Source of the DNA: Bacteroidia bacterium
GTDB lineage: Bacteria; Bacteroidota; Bacteroidia; SpSt-205
DNA length: 64,000 nt
NCBI GenBank assembly: GCA_026003235.1
Contig: BPGW01000002.1
Location: forward strand, 62,001 to 126,000
Direction of reading: 5' to 3'
The position numbers were made by a program, and so were the translations under genes. How positions within the stretch are numbered: position 1 is the first letter of the stretch; every line of letters begins with the position of its first letter. The notes under the pieces were generated by a model. It made no database searches. It worked only from the letters and a program-made list of their open reading frames with translations, and was not told the DNA's origin. Below are positions 42,755 through 52,101 of this stretch, in pieces.

Positions 42755-43919
42755 GGACAGCGGTTGGCGGGACTTGTGGCCGTTTACTCGTCTGCGTCTC
42801 ATAGGTGAGCTATGGTGGGGCATGGATTCGCTGGCTCACAAGTGGCAGCGGTACTACGGCTGGGAGGTGGTAGGCTATTGGCCTGCGCCGGATCGTCCCT
42901 TTTGGCGGCCGGTGGTGCCTCCGGGTCCCCTCTGCTGGATCAACGCCCGCCTGCTGCCCGGCTCCGAAGAGTTGGCTCGCTGGCTTCGTGAGCTGCGTCC
43001 CGAGACCCTCTACGTGACGGCTCAAGGGCAGCCTGTGGCCTTCTGCACCCCCCACACCACCCTGCACGAAGAAGGATATCCCTTCCCCTCCCGCGCCCCT
43101 ACAGCCCCCGTACCCCCCGAAGTGCCCCTCCTCTGGATTAGTCAGGTTACCGACTTTTTCCAGCTTACCGGTTTTGTGATTCAGACCGACTGGAAGCATT
43201 GGCGTCACCGTTCTGCGCCGTTGCCCTCCTGGGTGAGTGTGCGCGGCCAGGATAATGTCTTTCTCCATCCTACAGCCCGGGTGGGCTTTGCCTGCATAGA
43301 CGCCGAAGCCGGTCCCGTATGGATAGGACCCGCCGCCGAAATCCAAGACGGCGTCCTCCTTCAACACACGAACGCTATCGGCCCCTATGTTACGCTGCTG
43401 CTGGGGGCTAAAGTGCGTACCCACAACAGCTTGGGCCCCTTCTGCAAGATTGGCGGCGAAGTAGGCCAAAGCACCTTTTTCGGCTATTCCAACAAAGCAC
43501 ACGATGGCTTTGTGGGCCATTCCGTGATAGGCACCTGGTGCAATATAGGCGCCGGCTCCAACACTTCCAACCTCAAAAACACCTACGGCCCTGTGCAGCT
43601 TTACCATATAGCATCCGGTGAACTTCGGCCCACAGGCCTGCAGTTTTGTGGGCTCATCATGGGCGACTACGCCCGCTGTGGCATACAAACCCCCTTTACG
43701 ACCGGGTGCGTGGTAGACCTTTTTGCTAATGTGGTGAGCACGGGTTTCACCCCCAAGTATGTGCCAGCCTTTTACTGGGGGCCAGGAGAGTTTTGGCAGC
43801 TTGACAAAGCCATAGAAACCGCGGCCCGCATGCAGAAGCGTCGGAACCTGAACCTAACCGAAGAAGAAAAGGCCCTCCTACGCTACTGGTGGCAGCGGTT
43901 GGTCCCTACCCCTTCATGA
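42735..43919 (+). CDS. GlmU-like putative sugar nucleotidyltransferase with left-handed beta-helix
   Basis: 394 residues. The N-terminal part resembles a degraded nucleotidyltransferase domain, and the C-terminal half (about 175-340) is a left-handed beta-helix of hexapeptide repeats (AEIQDGVLLQHTNAIGPYV and similar). This is the Bacteroidota family often annotated as putative sugar nucleotidyltransferase or GlmU family; its substrate is not established. It overlaps uvrA by 20 bases and ends 3 bases from convergent folE. Confidence 0.82.
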   Translation: MRIALFEDSGWRDLWPFTRLRLIGELWWGMDSLAHKWQRYYGWEVVGYWPAPDRPFWRPVVPPGPLCWINARLLPGSEELARWLRELRPETLYVTAQGQPVAFCTPHTTLHEEGYPFPSRAPTAPVPPEVPLLWISQVTDFFQLTGFVIQTDWKHWRHRSAPLPSWVSVRGQDNVFLHPTARVGFACIDAEAGPVWIGPAAEIQDGVLLQHTNAIGPYVTLLLGAKVRTHNSLGPFCKIGGEVGQSTFFGYSNKAHDGFVGHSVIGTWCNIGAGSNTSNLKNTYGPVQLYHIASGELRPTGLQFCGLIMGDYARCGIQTPFTTGCVVDLFANVVSTGFTPKYVPAFYWGPGEFWQLDKAIETAARMQKRRNLNLTEEEKALLRYWWQRLVPTPS

Positions 43920-43922
43920 GGG

Positions 43923-44564
43923 CTACAGGCCTACCATGCGTAAAAAGACATCTCGCGTTTCAGCCTCCTGAAAACGCCCCCGGAATTCATACGTAAGGGT
44001 GCGACTGGCCTCATCCTGAATGCCCCGCATCGCTACGCAGTAGTGTTTGGCATCCACGATCACGGCTACGTGGGGGGTGCCGAGTTTTTCCTCCAAAAAG
44101 GCGGCTATCTGGGTGGTGAGCCGCTCCTGAACCTGAGGCCGTCGGGCAAAGTAATCTACCACGCGGTTCAGCTTGGACAAGCCCACCACCTTGTCCGTGG
44201 GGATGTACGCTACATGAGCTACCCCAATGATAGGCACAAAGTGGTGCTCGCACACCGAGCGTACCCGAATGTCTTTTTCCACCACCATCTGCTTGTACTG
44301 GTAGGTGTTAGGAAAGGTGCGTACTTCGGGTTCGTTGGCGGGGTCCAGCCCCAGGAAGAGTTCCCTAAGGTACATCTTAGCCACGCGGTAAGGGGTATCT
44401 CGTAGGCTGGGGTCCTCCAGGTCCAAGCCCAGGAGGTTCATGATCTCTCTGAAGTGGTGGGCGATAGCGGCTTCGCGCTCAGAAAGGGGCATCTCCTCCG
44501 GGGTAGGTTCACAGGCGCAGAGAGGGGCCTTGTGTCCGTTAGAAGGGCTCAACGGTTTCTCCAT
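43923..44564 (-). CDS. folE: GTP cyclohydrolase I
   Basis: 213 residues. FolE converts GTP to dihydroneopterin triphosphate, the first step toward folate, biopterin and queuosine. Zinc ligands are present in SVCEHHFVPIIG and CVAMRGIQ, and the substrate loops LSKLNRVV and QERLT are conserved. It overlaps ptpS by 26 bases as the last gene of the nuoI-nuoJ-ptpS-folE operon. Confidence 0.96.
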   Translation of the reverse strand: MEKPLSPSNGHKAPLCACEPTPEEMPLSEREAAIAHHFREIMNLLGLDLEDPSLRDTPYRVAKMYLRELFLGLDPANEPEVRTFPNTYQYKQMVVEKDIRVRSVCEHHFVPIIGVAHVAYIPTDKVVGLSKLNRVVDYFARRPQVQERLTTQIAAFLEEKLGTPHVAVIVDAKHYCVAMRGIQDEASRTLTYEFRGRFQEAETRDVFLRMVGL

Positions 44565-44973
44565 AGTAGGTAAAACAATTTCTTGGTGTTTCCCACAAGC
44601 GCAGGCTGACCAGTTCTACCCCGGCGGGGAGCAGCCGGGCAATCTCCTCCCACAAGGCTACAATGAGGTTTTCGGAGGACGGTATGCGTCCTTGGAGAAA
44701 AGGCACGTCAAGGTTGAGGTTTTTGTGGTCAAGCTGGGCAATCACTTGGTCTTCTATGAGGTTTTTGAGCAGCCTTATATCTACTACATAGCCTGTCTCG
44801 GGGTTAGGTGGTCCGGCTACGGTCACTTCCAGTTCGTAGTTGTGGCCGTGGAAGTGGGGCCCACTACAGGGGCCGAAGACGGATTGGTTTTTTTCCTCGC
44901 TCCAGGCAGGGTTGTACACGCGGTGGGCGGCAGAAAAGTGAAATCGCCGTGTGACGTATACCCGTGGGGGCAT
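44539..44973 (-). CDS. 6-pyruvoyl-tetrahydropterin synthase/QueD family, PTPS-like
   Basis: 144 residues. Zinc His residues are in FHFSAAHR and HFHGHNYELE; the catalytic Cys is in FGPCSGP and the substrate Glu in VKLWETP-like RLWETPRN. The segment LDHKNLNLDVPFL is closer to PTPS than to E. coli QueD, so it probably makes 6-pyruvoyl-tetrahydropterin from FolE product; QueD activity is possible. The longer frame to 45078 overlaps nuoJ; ATG 44973 starts 5 bases after the nuoJ stop. Confidence 0.88.
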   Translation of the reverse strand: MPPRVYVTRRFHFSAAHRVYNPAWSEEKNQSVFGPCSGPHFHGHNYELEVTVAGPPNPETGYVVDIRLLKNLIEDQVIAQLDHKNLNLDVPFLQGRIPSSENLIVALWEEIARLLPAGVELVSLRLWETPRNCFTYYGETVEPF

Positions 44974-44978
44974 TGCGG

Positions 44979-45470
44979 TTAAAACGGTTTTCCGGGGCCG
45001 GTTCGTTCCCAGAGCCGCAGTATCAGCCACCAGGCTAAGGTAAGCACGATCGTCAGCCAAGCGAAGAGGGGTGCCCAAGCGTGCGTCCAGAGAAAGCCCA
45101 CTTCGGCAAGGTCAGGTACAGCTTGGGGGAGCGGCGTCAGGAGGGCAGGAAGGTGGAGCCCTTCAGAGAGGAGCCAGGCCAGAAGCGCCAGAGCTGTGAG
45201 AGCCCCTTCGGGGTGGAAGCGCCGAACCGGCGTCGGGCTTGGATCCAGCGCCAGCCACGCCCACAAAAGGAGAATGCCTCCTCCATAGACCGCCCATTGA
45301 AGGGCCCAGAGGTAAGAGGCTCCTCGCCATCCATACCACAACCCCAGCCCTAAGAGCACCAAGAAGGCCCCACTAAGCCCGCCCGCCAGGGTGCGTCGGC
45401 TCAGCAGAAACCCGCTCGCGCTCACCAAAGCGATGAACCAGCTCGTTTCTATCGTCAGTAACGTATCCAT
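44979..45470 (-). CDS. nuoJ: NADH-quinone oxidoreductase subunit J
   Basis: 163 residues, five membrane spans, matching NuoJ in size and layout. The third helix ALQWAVYGGGILLLWAWLAL corresponds to the NuoJ helix carrying the pi-bulge and conserved Tyr. ATG 45470 overlaps the end of nuoI by 98 bases, an unusually long overlap; a later start would lose the first helix. Followed by ptpS. Confidence 0.8.
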   Translation of the reverse strand: MDTLLTIETSWFIALVSASGFLLSRRTLAGGLSGAFLVLLGLGLWYGWRGASYLWALQWAVYGGGILLLWAWLALDPSPTPVRRFHPEGALTALALLAWLLSEGLHLPALLTPLPQAVPDLAEVGFLWTHAWAPLFAWLTIVLTLAWWLILRLWERTGPGKPF

Positions 45471-45876
45471 AGTCGGGTTGCATCGTAATGCATTCTGTGG
45501 GGCAGACGACGGTACACAGGCCGCAAAAGCAACACAGGGCATGATCGATATCAAAGCGTGGCAAGTGGAAGCGCCGGGGGTGGCCTGAAGTCGTGCGGCC
45601 TAAGACGACCTCGGCTTTTTCTTTCTCTATGGTGATGCAGTTGACCGGGCATATACGGGCGCACAGGTCGCAGCCAATACAATCTTCTATGGCCACGTGG
45701 AGGCGGTAATGTCCGTTTTCGGGCACGGGAAGCTTTTGGTGGGGGTAAGCGATCGTGACGGCTCCTCCTTCTTTTTGACGGAAGGCCCCAGGCTGAGAGA
45801 CAAGGCGGGGGCGGCGCCGCAGGCCCTTCCACGCATGCCGGATCGCCAGCCAGAGCCCCTCAAGTAGCGTGCGCAT
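45373..45876 (-). CDS. nuoI: NADH-quinone oxidoreductase subunit I (2 x 4Fe-4S)
   Basis: 167 residues. Two ferredoxin-type clusters, [16 protein letters not shown] and [16 protein letters not shown], form N6a/N6b of complex I, passing electrons to NuoB. An N-terminal amphipathic helix precedes them. The frame extends to ATG 45894, but a TATTTTTG box lies inside the extension and 5 bases before ATG 45876, which I prefer. First gene of an operon with nuoJ, ptpS and folE; divergent from guaB. Confidence 0.88.
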   Translation of the reverse strand: MRTLLEGLWLAIRHAWKGLRRRPRLVSQPGAFRQKEGGAVTIAYPHQKLPVPENGHYRLHVAIEDCIGCDLCARICPVNCITIEKEKAEVVLGRTTSGHPRRFHLPRFDIDHALCCFCGLCTVVCPTECITMQPDYGYVTDDRNELVHRFGERERVSAEPTHPGGRA

Positions 45877-45881
45877 CCAAG

Positions 45882-45889
45882 CAAAAATA
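45882..45889 (-). promoter_or_regulatory. -7 box TATTTTTG for nuoI
   Basis: Exact TAnnTTTG, 5 bases before ATG 45876, overlapping the alternative N-terminus that starts at 45894. Confidence 0.65.
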
Positions 45890-45949
45890 CGCATCGGCTA
45901 CTTTGTTTTTTCGGGGGGCCTCCTTTACCTGGGGCTGCGAAAGGTTTCG

Positions 45950-45957
45950 TACTTTTG
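45950..45957 (+). promoter_or_regulatory. -7 box TACTTTTG for guaB
   Basis: Exact TAnnTTTG, 3 bases before ATG 45961. Confidence 0.7.
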
Positions 45958-45960
45958 CCT

Positions 45961-47427
45961 ATGGTGCCGGAAAGTCGGGACATCCCGCTGGCGCTCACCT
46001 ACGACGATGTGCTGCTGGTGCCGGCCTATTCAGAGGTGCTGCCCGAAGAGGTGGACGTAACCACGCAAATAGCCCCAGGCTTTGTCCTGCATATCCCCAT
46101 TCTGAGCGCAGCGATGGATACGGTAACGGAATACCAGATGGCTATCGCCATGGCCAGCGAAGGAGGCCTGGGGATCCTTCATAAAAATCTCTCTATTACG
46201 GAGCAGGCCGAACAGGTGCGCCGAGTCAAACGATACGAAAGCGGACTTATCGTAGACCCTGTGACGCTGCCTCCGGAGGCGCCCGTCAAGCTGGCCTTCC
46301 AGCTCATGGCTGAACATCGCATCGGCGGTATCCCCATCGTGGAGAAGGACCGTAAGCTCGTGGGCATCCTCACCAACCGGGATATTCGGTTCGTTGCGGC
46401 GGACGACACGCCGGTTTCGGCTTACATGACGAAGGCCCCTCTTATAACGGCCCCGGAGCACACCTCGTGGGAAGAGGCGGAAGCCCTCTTGCGTCTGCAC
46501 CGAATAGAGAAGCTCCCCCTCGTAGATAAAGAAGGACGGCTGGTCGGGCTCATCACTTACAAAGACATTTTACGCAAGCGCACGTACCCCCATGCCTGCA
46601 AAGATGCGCTGGGACGGCTGCGGGTAGGGGCGGCCGTAGGCGTGGGAGAGGAAGCGCTGCGCCGAGCTGAAGCCTTGGTTCAAGCGGGCGTGGATCTCTT
46701 GGTTGTAGATACCGCCCATGGCCACAGTGCGCGCGTCTTGGAGACAGTAAGAGCGCTGCGTGAACGGTATCCCCACCTCCCCATCATGGCAGGCAACATC
46801 GCCACAGCGGAAGCGGCGCGTGATCTCATAGCGGCCGGCGCAGACGCCGTCAAAGTAGGTATCGGTCCAGGTAGCATTTGTACGACCCGGGTGGTGACAG
46901 GCGTAGGCGTGCCTCAACTCTCGGCCATCATGGCCGTGGCGCAGGTGACCCGGCCAGCCGGGGTGGCCCTCATAGCGGATGGGGGCATCCGTTACAGCGG
47001 CGACATCACGAAAGCGCTGGCCGCCGGCGCCGATGCCGTCATGCTGGGAAACCTCCTGGCCGGCACCGAGGAAAGCCCAGGAGAGACCCTCCTGTACGAA
47101 GGGCGCCGCTTCAAGGTGTATAGAGGGATGGGTTCGCTGGAGGCCATGCAAGCCGGTAGCGCCGACCGCTATGCGCAAGATCGCCGCAGCGCTGGCAAGC
47201 TCGTACCTGAAGGGGTGGTGGGCCGAGTGCCCTACCGCGGTCCTGTATCCGAAGTGCTCTACCAGCTGGTAGGAGGGGTGAAAGCCGGCATGGGCTATTG
47301 TGGGGCCGCCACGCTGGCTGAATTGCGTCAAGCTCGCTTTGTGCGGATTAGCGCCGCCAGCGTGGCCGAGAGCCACCCCCATAGCCTGGAAGTGATTCGC
47401 GAAGCGCCCAACTACTCCCTGCGTTGA
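45961..47427 (+). CDS. guaB: inosine-5'-monophosphate dehydrogenase
   Basis: 488 residues. It oxidises IMP to XMP, committing to guanine nucleotides. The TIM barrel carries the catalytic loop [15 protein letters not shown] with the active Cys, and two CBS domains sit between about residues 90 and 205. The C-terminal flap (around DRYAQ and EGVVGRVPY) and [10 protein letters not shown] are present. ATG 45961 is favoured over the TTG at 45955 because the latter lies in the promoter box. The stop overlaps the next start (TTGA). Confidence 0.96.
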   Translation: MVPESRDIPLALTYDDVLLVPAYSEVLPEEVDVTTQIAPGFVLHIPILSAAMDTVTEYQMAIAMASEGGLGILHKNLSITEQAEQVRRVKRYESGLIVDPVTLPPEAPVKLAFQLMAEHRIGGIPIVEKDRKLVGILTNRDIRFVAADDTPVSAYMTKAPLITAPEHTSWEEAEALLRLHRIEKLPLVDKEGRLVGLITYKDILRKRTYPHACKDALGRLRVGAAVGVGEEALRRAEALVQAGVDLLVVDTAHGHSARVLETVRALRERYPHLPIMAGNIATAEAARDLIAAGADAVKVGIGPGSICTTRVVTGVGVPQLSAIMAVAQVTRPAGVALIADGGIRYSGDITKALAAGADAVMLGNLLAGTEESPGETLLYEGRRFKVYRGMGSLEAMQAGSADRYAQDRRSAGKLVPEGVVGRVPYRGPVSEVLYQLVGGVKAGMGYCGAATLAELRQARFVRISAASVAESHPHSLEVIREAPNYSLR

Positions 47428-49418
47428 AGCTGCTTCGCCCCGCAGCGGCTTTTCTGAACGTACTTGGCGCCGTACTTCTCCTGCTTTATCTGTGGGTGCG
47501 GTATTTTTCTCCCGCTTTTCCTGCCGAGGTGTTTGGCCTGTTAGGTACGGTAGCGGGAGGGGTAGGCGCGTACTTGGGCTTGGCAGAGTACATCCCGAGG
47601 CGATTTCGTACGCCGGCTCGCCTCCTGCGATGGAACGGTTTCTTGGCGGCGATGGGCCTGGCCCACGTGCTGGTGTGGGGCTTTTTGAGCACCCTCGTAC
47701 CCTCCGACAACACGCGCCTCTCTGCGCTCCTCAAAGGTGTCGCAGAAGTAGGCCTCGCCGCCCAACTCATCTTCCATGCGGCTTTCGTTGCGCACCTTAC
47801 GCTGGCCCGCTTTCACCCCTACAAACGCTGGGCCGTGATAGCTTTTTTCGGATTGGCTGGTCTCGGCCTTGTCTTGCGGTGGGTAGCCCCTGCCTGGGCC
47901 TCGTACCTAACACCCTTCCTGTGGGTGGCTGTGGTGCCCCTCCTCTACTTCAGTCAGGGGCTTCTGGAAGCGGTAGAACAGCAGCCGCGCGAGGCCTTCT
48001 TGCTGATTATCCTCAGCCTCGTAAGTCTATTCTTTGGCTGGCAAGTTTTGCCAGAGCTCTTTCTGGGGCAAGCAGCGCCTCTTTATGAGGGGCTTTTTCC
48101 AATGCTTTGGGCCGTCCTTCTGCTGCATGGGGGATGGCTGCTGATGCCTATCCTGCTCAAGCTGGCCCAGGTAGGGCAAAGCGAAGCCGGTTCCTTAGAG
48201 TTACTCACGGCCTTCTTAGCTCGTCAGCAGCGCTCCACCTCAGCCGAAGAGATACTGAATACCACCGCTGACTTTCTGAAGCGCCTACCCTCTGTGGCGG
48301 GCGTGTTATTGGAACTCCGTTCACCTCTGGAGCAAACCCAGCGCGTAAGCTCCTCTCTCGGTGAGCCCCTTGCTGAAGCCCTCAGGCAGCTTTTGCATCG
48401 TTCCCCCGCTCCTGAGGGTAAAATAGAAGCGCTTCCCACCCTCCAGCGGTACCACAGCCGATTGCCCGACCAGGCGGCTATCCTGGTATGGCAACCTGTC
48501 GCCCTGCTGCATGGGGCTACGCTGTACCAGGTCCTTCAGGTGGCCGTATTGGGTAAGGGACGCGACAGCTTTGAGGAACAGGACCTTCAGCTCATCACAA
48601 CGGTGGTGGAGCAAACGGCGCTTTTTCTGGAAAACCTGGAGCAGCGCGCCTACCACGAGCAGCTCCTGACCGCTCGCAAGGAAGCTGATTTCTTGCGTGA
48701 GACCCGAGAAGCGCTTCTACCTCCCCCTTCACCTATCTTGCCTGCGGTGGATTATCATGTGCTTTTTGAGCAGTACGATAGAACGATCGGAGGGGACTAC
48801 TACCAAATCTACGAACACCCGGGCGGAAAGTGGGTAGATTTTTGGCTTTCTGACAGTGCGGGAAGTGGCATTGCGGCGGCCTACCAGATGGCGCAAGCCC
48901 GAGCCGCCCTCAATACCCTTTGGCTCCAGCCCTCTTCTCCAGAAGCGCTCCTCCTCCACCTTAACGACGCTCTGAAACGCGTATTCCATAAAAACAACTT
49001 TCTGGCAGCTACCCTGCTTCGCTTTGACCTGGAGCAAAAAGAGTATGTCCTTTACCGCGCAGGCACGCCTGAGGTCTTTTATTGGAACCCTCTGACCGAG
49101 ACGCCGGAAATCCTGCGCCCGTCAGGGATCGTCCTGGGTAACGCTTCTTCTCAGATCATCCGCCGTATCCTGGTGCCCGAAAAAGGTCGGCTTCTGCCAG
49201 GTAGCTTGTTTATGCTTTTCAGCGATGGCTTTACCGAGGCGACCAACCCCCAAGGAGAGATGTTTGGTACGGAGCGGCTTTTTGCGCTTTTTTCGGCTTA
49301 CCATCGGCTGCCTGTGGAGGACCTGGCCTACCGAATTCTGGAAACCGTGCGGGCCTTTACCGGCGGCTCTTCCCTCGGCGATGATGGGACCTTGCTGGTG
49401 ATTCGCTATACGGGCTGA
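47424..49418 (+). CDS. membrane SpoIIE/PP2C-family phosphatase with GAF-like domain
   Basis: 664 residues from TTG 47424. About seven N-terminal membrane spans (10-250) form a sensory module, a GAF-like region (265-420) follows, and the C-terminal 230 residues are a PP2C SIGMA phosphatase. Metal-binding positions are [21 protein letters not shown] and GDDGT. It likely dephosphorylates the STAS protein encoded next, switching a sigma-factor or output partner. Starts within the guaB stop codon. Confidence 0.88.
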   Translation: MKLLRPAAAFLNVLGAVLLLLYLWVRYFSPAFPAEVFGLLGTVAGGVGAYLGLAEYIPRRFRTPARLLRWNGFLAAMGLAHVLVWGFLSTLVPSDNTRLSALLKGVAEVGLAAQLIFHAAFVAHLTLARFHPYKRWAVIAFFGLAGLGLVLRWVAPAWASYLTPFLWVAVVPLLYFSQGLLEAVEQQPREAFLLIILSLVSLFFGWQVLPELFLGQAAPLYEGLFPMLWAVLLLHGGWLLMPILLKLAQVGQSEAGSLELLTAFLARQQRSTSAEEILNTTADFLKRLPSVAGVLLELRSPLEQTQRVSSSLGEPLAEALRQLLHRSPAPEGKIEALPTLQRYHSRLPDQAAILVWQPVALLHGATLYQVLQVAVLGKGRDSFEEQDLQLITTVVEQTALFLENLEQRAYHEQLLTARKEADFLRETREALLPPPSPILPAVDYHVLFEQYDRTIGGDYYQIYEHPGGKWVDFWLSDSAGSGIAAAYQMAQARAALNTLWLQPSSPEALLLHLNDALKRVFHKNNFLAATLLRFDLEQKEYVLYRAGTPEVFYWNPLTETPEILRPSGIVLGNASSQIIRRILVPEKGRLLPGSLFMLFSDGFTEATNPQGEMFGTERLFALFSAYHRLPVEDLAYRILETVRAFTGGSSLGDDGTLLVIRYTG

Positions 49419-49423
49419 GTGTG

Positions 49424-49431
49424 TATCTTTG
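49424..49431 (+). promoter_or_regulatory. -7 box TATCTTTG for the STAS gene
   Basis: Exact TAnnTTTG, 4 bases before ATG 49436, between the phosphatase stop and the STAS start. Confidence 0.72.
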
Positions 49432-49435
49432 CTAT

Positions 49436-49756
49436 ATGCAGATAGAGCTGCTGCCTAACGGCGGAAAAGAGCACTTGCACCTGGCTCTGCGCGGCGAACT
49501 GGATGCGCTCACAGCCCCCAAGCTCTATGAAGAAGTCTCCCGCCTCGTGCAGGAGCGTCCAGGCCTGCAGAAAATCACCCTCCATTGCCGTGACCTGGTG
49601 TACCTCTCCAGCGCAGGCGCAGGGATCCTCCTGATGTGTATGGATAACTTCGCTCCTAAAGGCATTACCCTTGAGCTGGCCGAAGTGCAGCCCGAAGTCT
49701 ATAATATCCTGGACCTCCTTGGCCTGACCAAACTCATGCCGGTCAGCCATGCCTAA
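49436..49756 (+). CDS. STAS-domain anti-sigma factor antagonist (SpoIIAA/RsbV-like)
   Basis: 106 residues, a single STAS domain. The phosphorylation loop is VYLSSAGAGILL, with the Ser at the usual position. In partner switching it is phosphorylated by the RsbW-like kinase and dephosphorylated by the SpoIIE-type phosphatase encoded on either side. ATG 49436 is set by the promoter box; it overlaps the kinase gene by 8 bases. Confidence 0.9.
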   Translation: MQIELLPNGGKEHLHLALRGELDALTAPKLYEEVSRLVQERPGLQKITLHCRDLVYLSSAGAGILLMCMDNFAPKGITLELAEVQPEVYNILDLLGLTKLMPVSHA

Positions 49757-50171
49757 TAAAATGAGCCTCCAGTTTGGCGCCTCAGCTGAAAACTTGCCTA
49801 TCATCCGGCATTTTGTACAGACCCACTTACGCCCTATCCTCTCAGACCCTGTCCAGATCAATCAAATTACTGTAGCCGTAGAAGAGCTCTGTGCGAATTC
49901 CATCCTCCACGCCAACAAAGAAGACCCCGAAAAAGAACTGCGTCTGGAGCTTCAGCTGAAAGGGCATACTTTGCATATTTACTTGTACGACCCGGCTCCC
50001 CCCTACGATTTACACGCTTATCCTTCGGAGCCTCGCCTTTTGCGGGCAGATACCCTTCGTCCCGGCGGGTTTGGTATTTACCTCATTCGCCGGCTTATTG
50101 ATCGCATAGATATCCGTCGGCGGAAGGGGGGCAGCTCGGTATACCACCTGGTGAAGCAGCTTTCTCCATGA
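49749..50171 (+). CDS. RsbW/SpoIIAB-like anti-sigma serine kinase
   Basis: 140 residues, a stand-alone GHKL HATPase domain: N-box EELCANSILHA, then PGGFGIYLIRRLID. Such proteins bind a sigma factor or other partner and phosphorylate their STAS antagonist. It overlaps the STAS gene by 8 bases and ruvB by 4, so the module is cotranscribed with repair genes. No sigma factor gene is in the window. Confidence 0.9.
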   Translation: MPNKMSLQFGASAENLPIIRHFVQTHLRPILSDPVQINQITVAVEELCANSILHANKEDPEKELRLELQLKGHTLHIYLYDPAPPYDLHAYPSEPRLLRADTLRPGGFGIYLIRRLIDRIDIRRRKGGSSVYHLVKQLSP

Positions 50172-51163
50172 GAGGTTCCCTCGTAGACCCGGAGGAAAAA
50201 GCCCTCCGACCTCATACGCTATCGGAGTTTATTGGGGAGCGGCCTTTTTTGGATAACCTTCGCATTTTCCTGCAGGCGGCGCGTGAGCGAGGGGAGCCGC
50301 TGGACCATACCCTCTTTTATGGGCCGCCGGGTCTGGGTAAAACCACCTTGGCTCACATTATCGCCCACGAAATGGGCACTCGCCTGCATGCCACCAGCGG
50401 CCCTGCTTTGCAGCGTCCGGCCGATTTGGCGGGCCTGCTGACCCAATTGGAAGCCGGTGATGTGCTCTTCATTGATGAGATCCACCGGCTGCATCCCTCT
50501 ATTGAGGAGTACCTCTACAGCGCCATGGAGGATTACCGGCTGGACATCGTAATTGACTCTGGGCCTCATGCGCGTACGCTGCAGCTTCGCTTGAAGCCCT
50601 TTACGCTGGTGGGGGCCACCACCCGGCTGGGCCTGCTTACTGCGCCTCTTGTGGCCCGCTTCGGCATCACCATCCATGTGGAGTACTATTCCCAGTCGGA
50701 GCTGGCGCAGATTGTGCTGCGCTCGGCTAAGCTTTTGGGCCTTTCCATAGAAGCTGGCGCGGCCTGGGCTATCGCCCGCCGCAGCCGAGGTACTCCCCGC
50801 ACCGCCAATCGCCTACTGCGCCGTGTACGAGACTTTGCGCAAGTCCAAGGAGAGCCTTGCATCACCGCCGCGTTTGCAGAAAAAGCCCTCTCCGCTTTGC
50901 AGATAGACCCCGCTGGGCTGGAGGAGCTGGATAAAAAACTGCTCTTGACCCTGATTGAGCGTTTTGGAGGCGGGCCGACAGGCCTCCAGACCCTCGCTGT
51001 GGCCATCGGTGAAGAGGCCGAGACCTTAGAGGAGGTTTACGAACCCTACCTTATCATGGAGGGGTTTTTGGAGCGCACCCCGCGGGGCCGGCGCGCCCTT
51101 CCTCGCGCCTATGAGCACTTTCAGCGGCCGGTTCCCATGCGGGGACCTTCGCTTTTCGGATGA
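50168..51163 (+). CDS. ruvB: Holliday junction branch migration helicase RuvB
   Basis: 331 residues. AAA+ motor of RuvABC. Walker A GPPGLGKTTLAHIIAHE, Walker B DVLFIDEIHRL, sensor 1 LVGATTRLG and arginine finger region SRGTPRTANRLLRRVRDFA are conserved, followed by the winged-helix domain (ERTPRGR). ATGA overlaps with both neighbours imply coupled translation. Confidence 0.96.
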   Translation: MRGSLVDPEEKALRPHTLSEFIGERPFLDNLRIFLQAARERGEPLDHTLFYGPPGLGKTTLAHIIAHEMGTRLHATSGPALQRPADLAGLLTQLEAGDVLFIDEIHRLHPSIEEYLYSAMEDYRLDIVIDSGPHARTLQLRLKPFTLVGATTRLGLLTAPLVARFGITIHVEYYSQSELAQIVLRSAKLLGLSIEAGAAWAIARRSRGTPRTANRLLRRVRDFAQVQGEPCITAAFAEKALSALQIDPAGLEELDKKLLLTLIERFGGGPTGLQTLAVAIGEEAETLEEVYEPYLIMEGFLERTPRGRRALPRAYEHFQRPVPMRGPSLFG

Positions 51164-52101
51164 ACCTGGCCCTCACCCAAGCTGTCAAAGCGCTGGTCCG
51201 TGGCTTAGGCTTTGATGCATGGGGGATAGCAGCGGCCCATCCCCTTACCGAGGCCTACGCACATACCCCTACCTACGCCGCTTACCAGCGGTATCGGGCC
51301 TGGATTGAAGGGGGTCACCACGCTGGGATGCGCTACTTGGCCGAGACCCTGGCGCTGCGCCAAGACCCCACCCGCCTCCTGGAGGGCGCTCAAGCGATTC
51401 TCCTGGTGCTGCAAAGCTACTTTCAGACTCGGCAAGCGCGGCCGCCCTTGGCCCAGTATGCCTGGGGGGCTGACTATCACGCTCGCTTGCGGCTGCGGCT
51501 CCAGATCGTGGCCGACTACCTTGAGCGCCAAGGCTTTGCTGCCAGACCCTTTGTAGATACGGCCCCCCTCCTTGAAAAAGCTTGGGCCGTAGAGGCTGGT
51601 TTGGGCTGGATCGGCAAAAATACCCTCCTGCTGCATCGCCGGCTGGGCAGTTATACCTTCATCGGGGGGGTGCTCACCACAGCGCCGCTCTTACCTGACC
51701 CCCCCTTCTACCAAGACTTGTGCGGAACCTGCAACCGCTGCATAGAAGCCTGTCCTACGAAAGCCCTTAGCCCCTACTCGTTGGATGCTCGTCGGTGTAT
51801 CGCCTACTGGACGATAGAAGCGCGCGAAGTGCAAGCGGAGGCCCCTCCCCTGGGAGAATGGCTCTTCGGGTGCGATATCTGTCAGGTGGTCTGCCCCTGG
51901 AATCGCTTTGCCCGGCCTCAAGGGGAATTCGTTCCGGCTGCCCACGCCTTCTGGCCTCGGGAGAAGTGGGCTACCGCTTCCCGGGGGGAGATAAAACGCC
52001 TTCAAAGGGGGTCAGCCCTGCGACGAGCCCGACCTGAAAAGCTCTTAGCCTTAGCTCGCCAGAACCCTTCTCCTCACCGGTCCGGCGCCATAAAAGGATA
52101 G
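51160..52101 (+). CDS. queG: epoxyqueuosine reductase QueG
   Basis: 313 residues. QueG reduces epoxyqueuosine to queuosine in tRNA using cobalamin and two 4Fe-4S clusters. The cluster motifs CGTCNRCIEACPT and CDICQVVCPWN are intact, and the N-terminal cobalamin-binding region (GIAAAHPL, GHHAGMRYL) is present. It overlaps ruvB by 4 bases and convergent pruA by 28. Confidence 0.94.
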   Translation: MNLALTQAVKALVRGLGFDAWGIAAAHPLTEAYAHTPTYAAYQRYRAWIEGGHHAGMRYLAETLALRQDPTRLLEGAQAILLVLQSYFQTRQARPPLAQYAWGADYHARLRLRLQIVADYLERQGFAARPFVDTAPLLEKAWAVEAGLGWIGKNTLLLHRRLGSYTFIGGVLTTAPLLPDPPFYQDLCGTCNRCIEACPTKALSPYSLDARRCIAYWTIEAREVQAEAPPLGEWLFGCDICQVVCPWNRFARPQGEFVPAAHAFWPREKWATASRGEIKRLQRGSALRRARPEKLLALARQNPSPHRSGAIKG

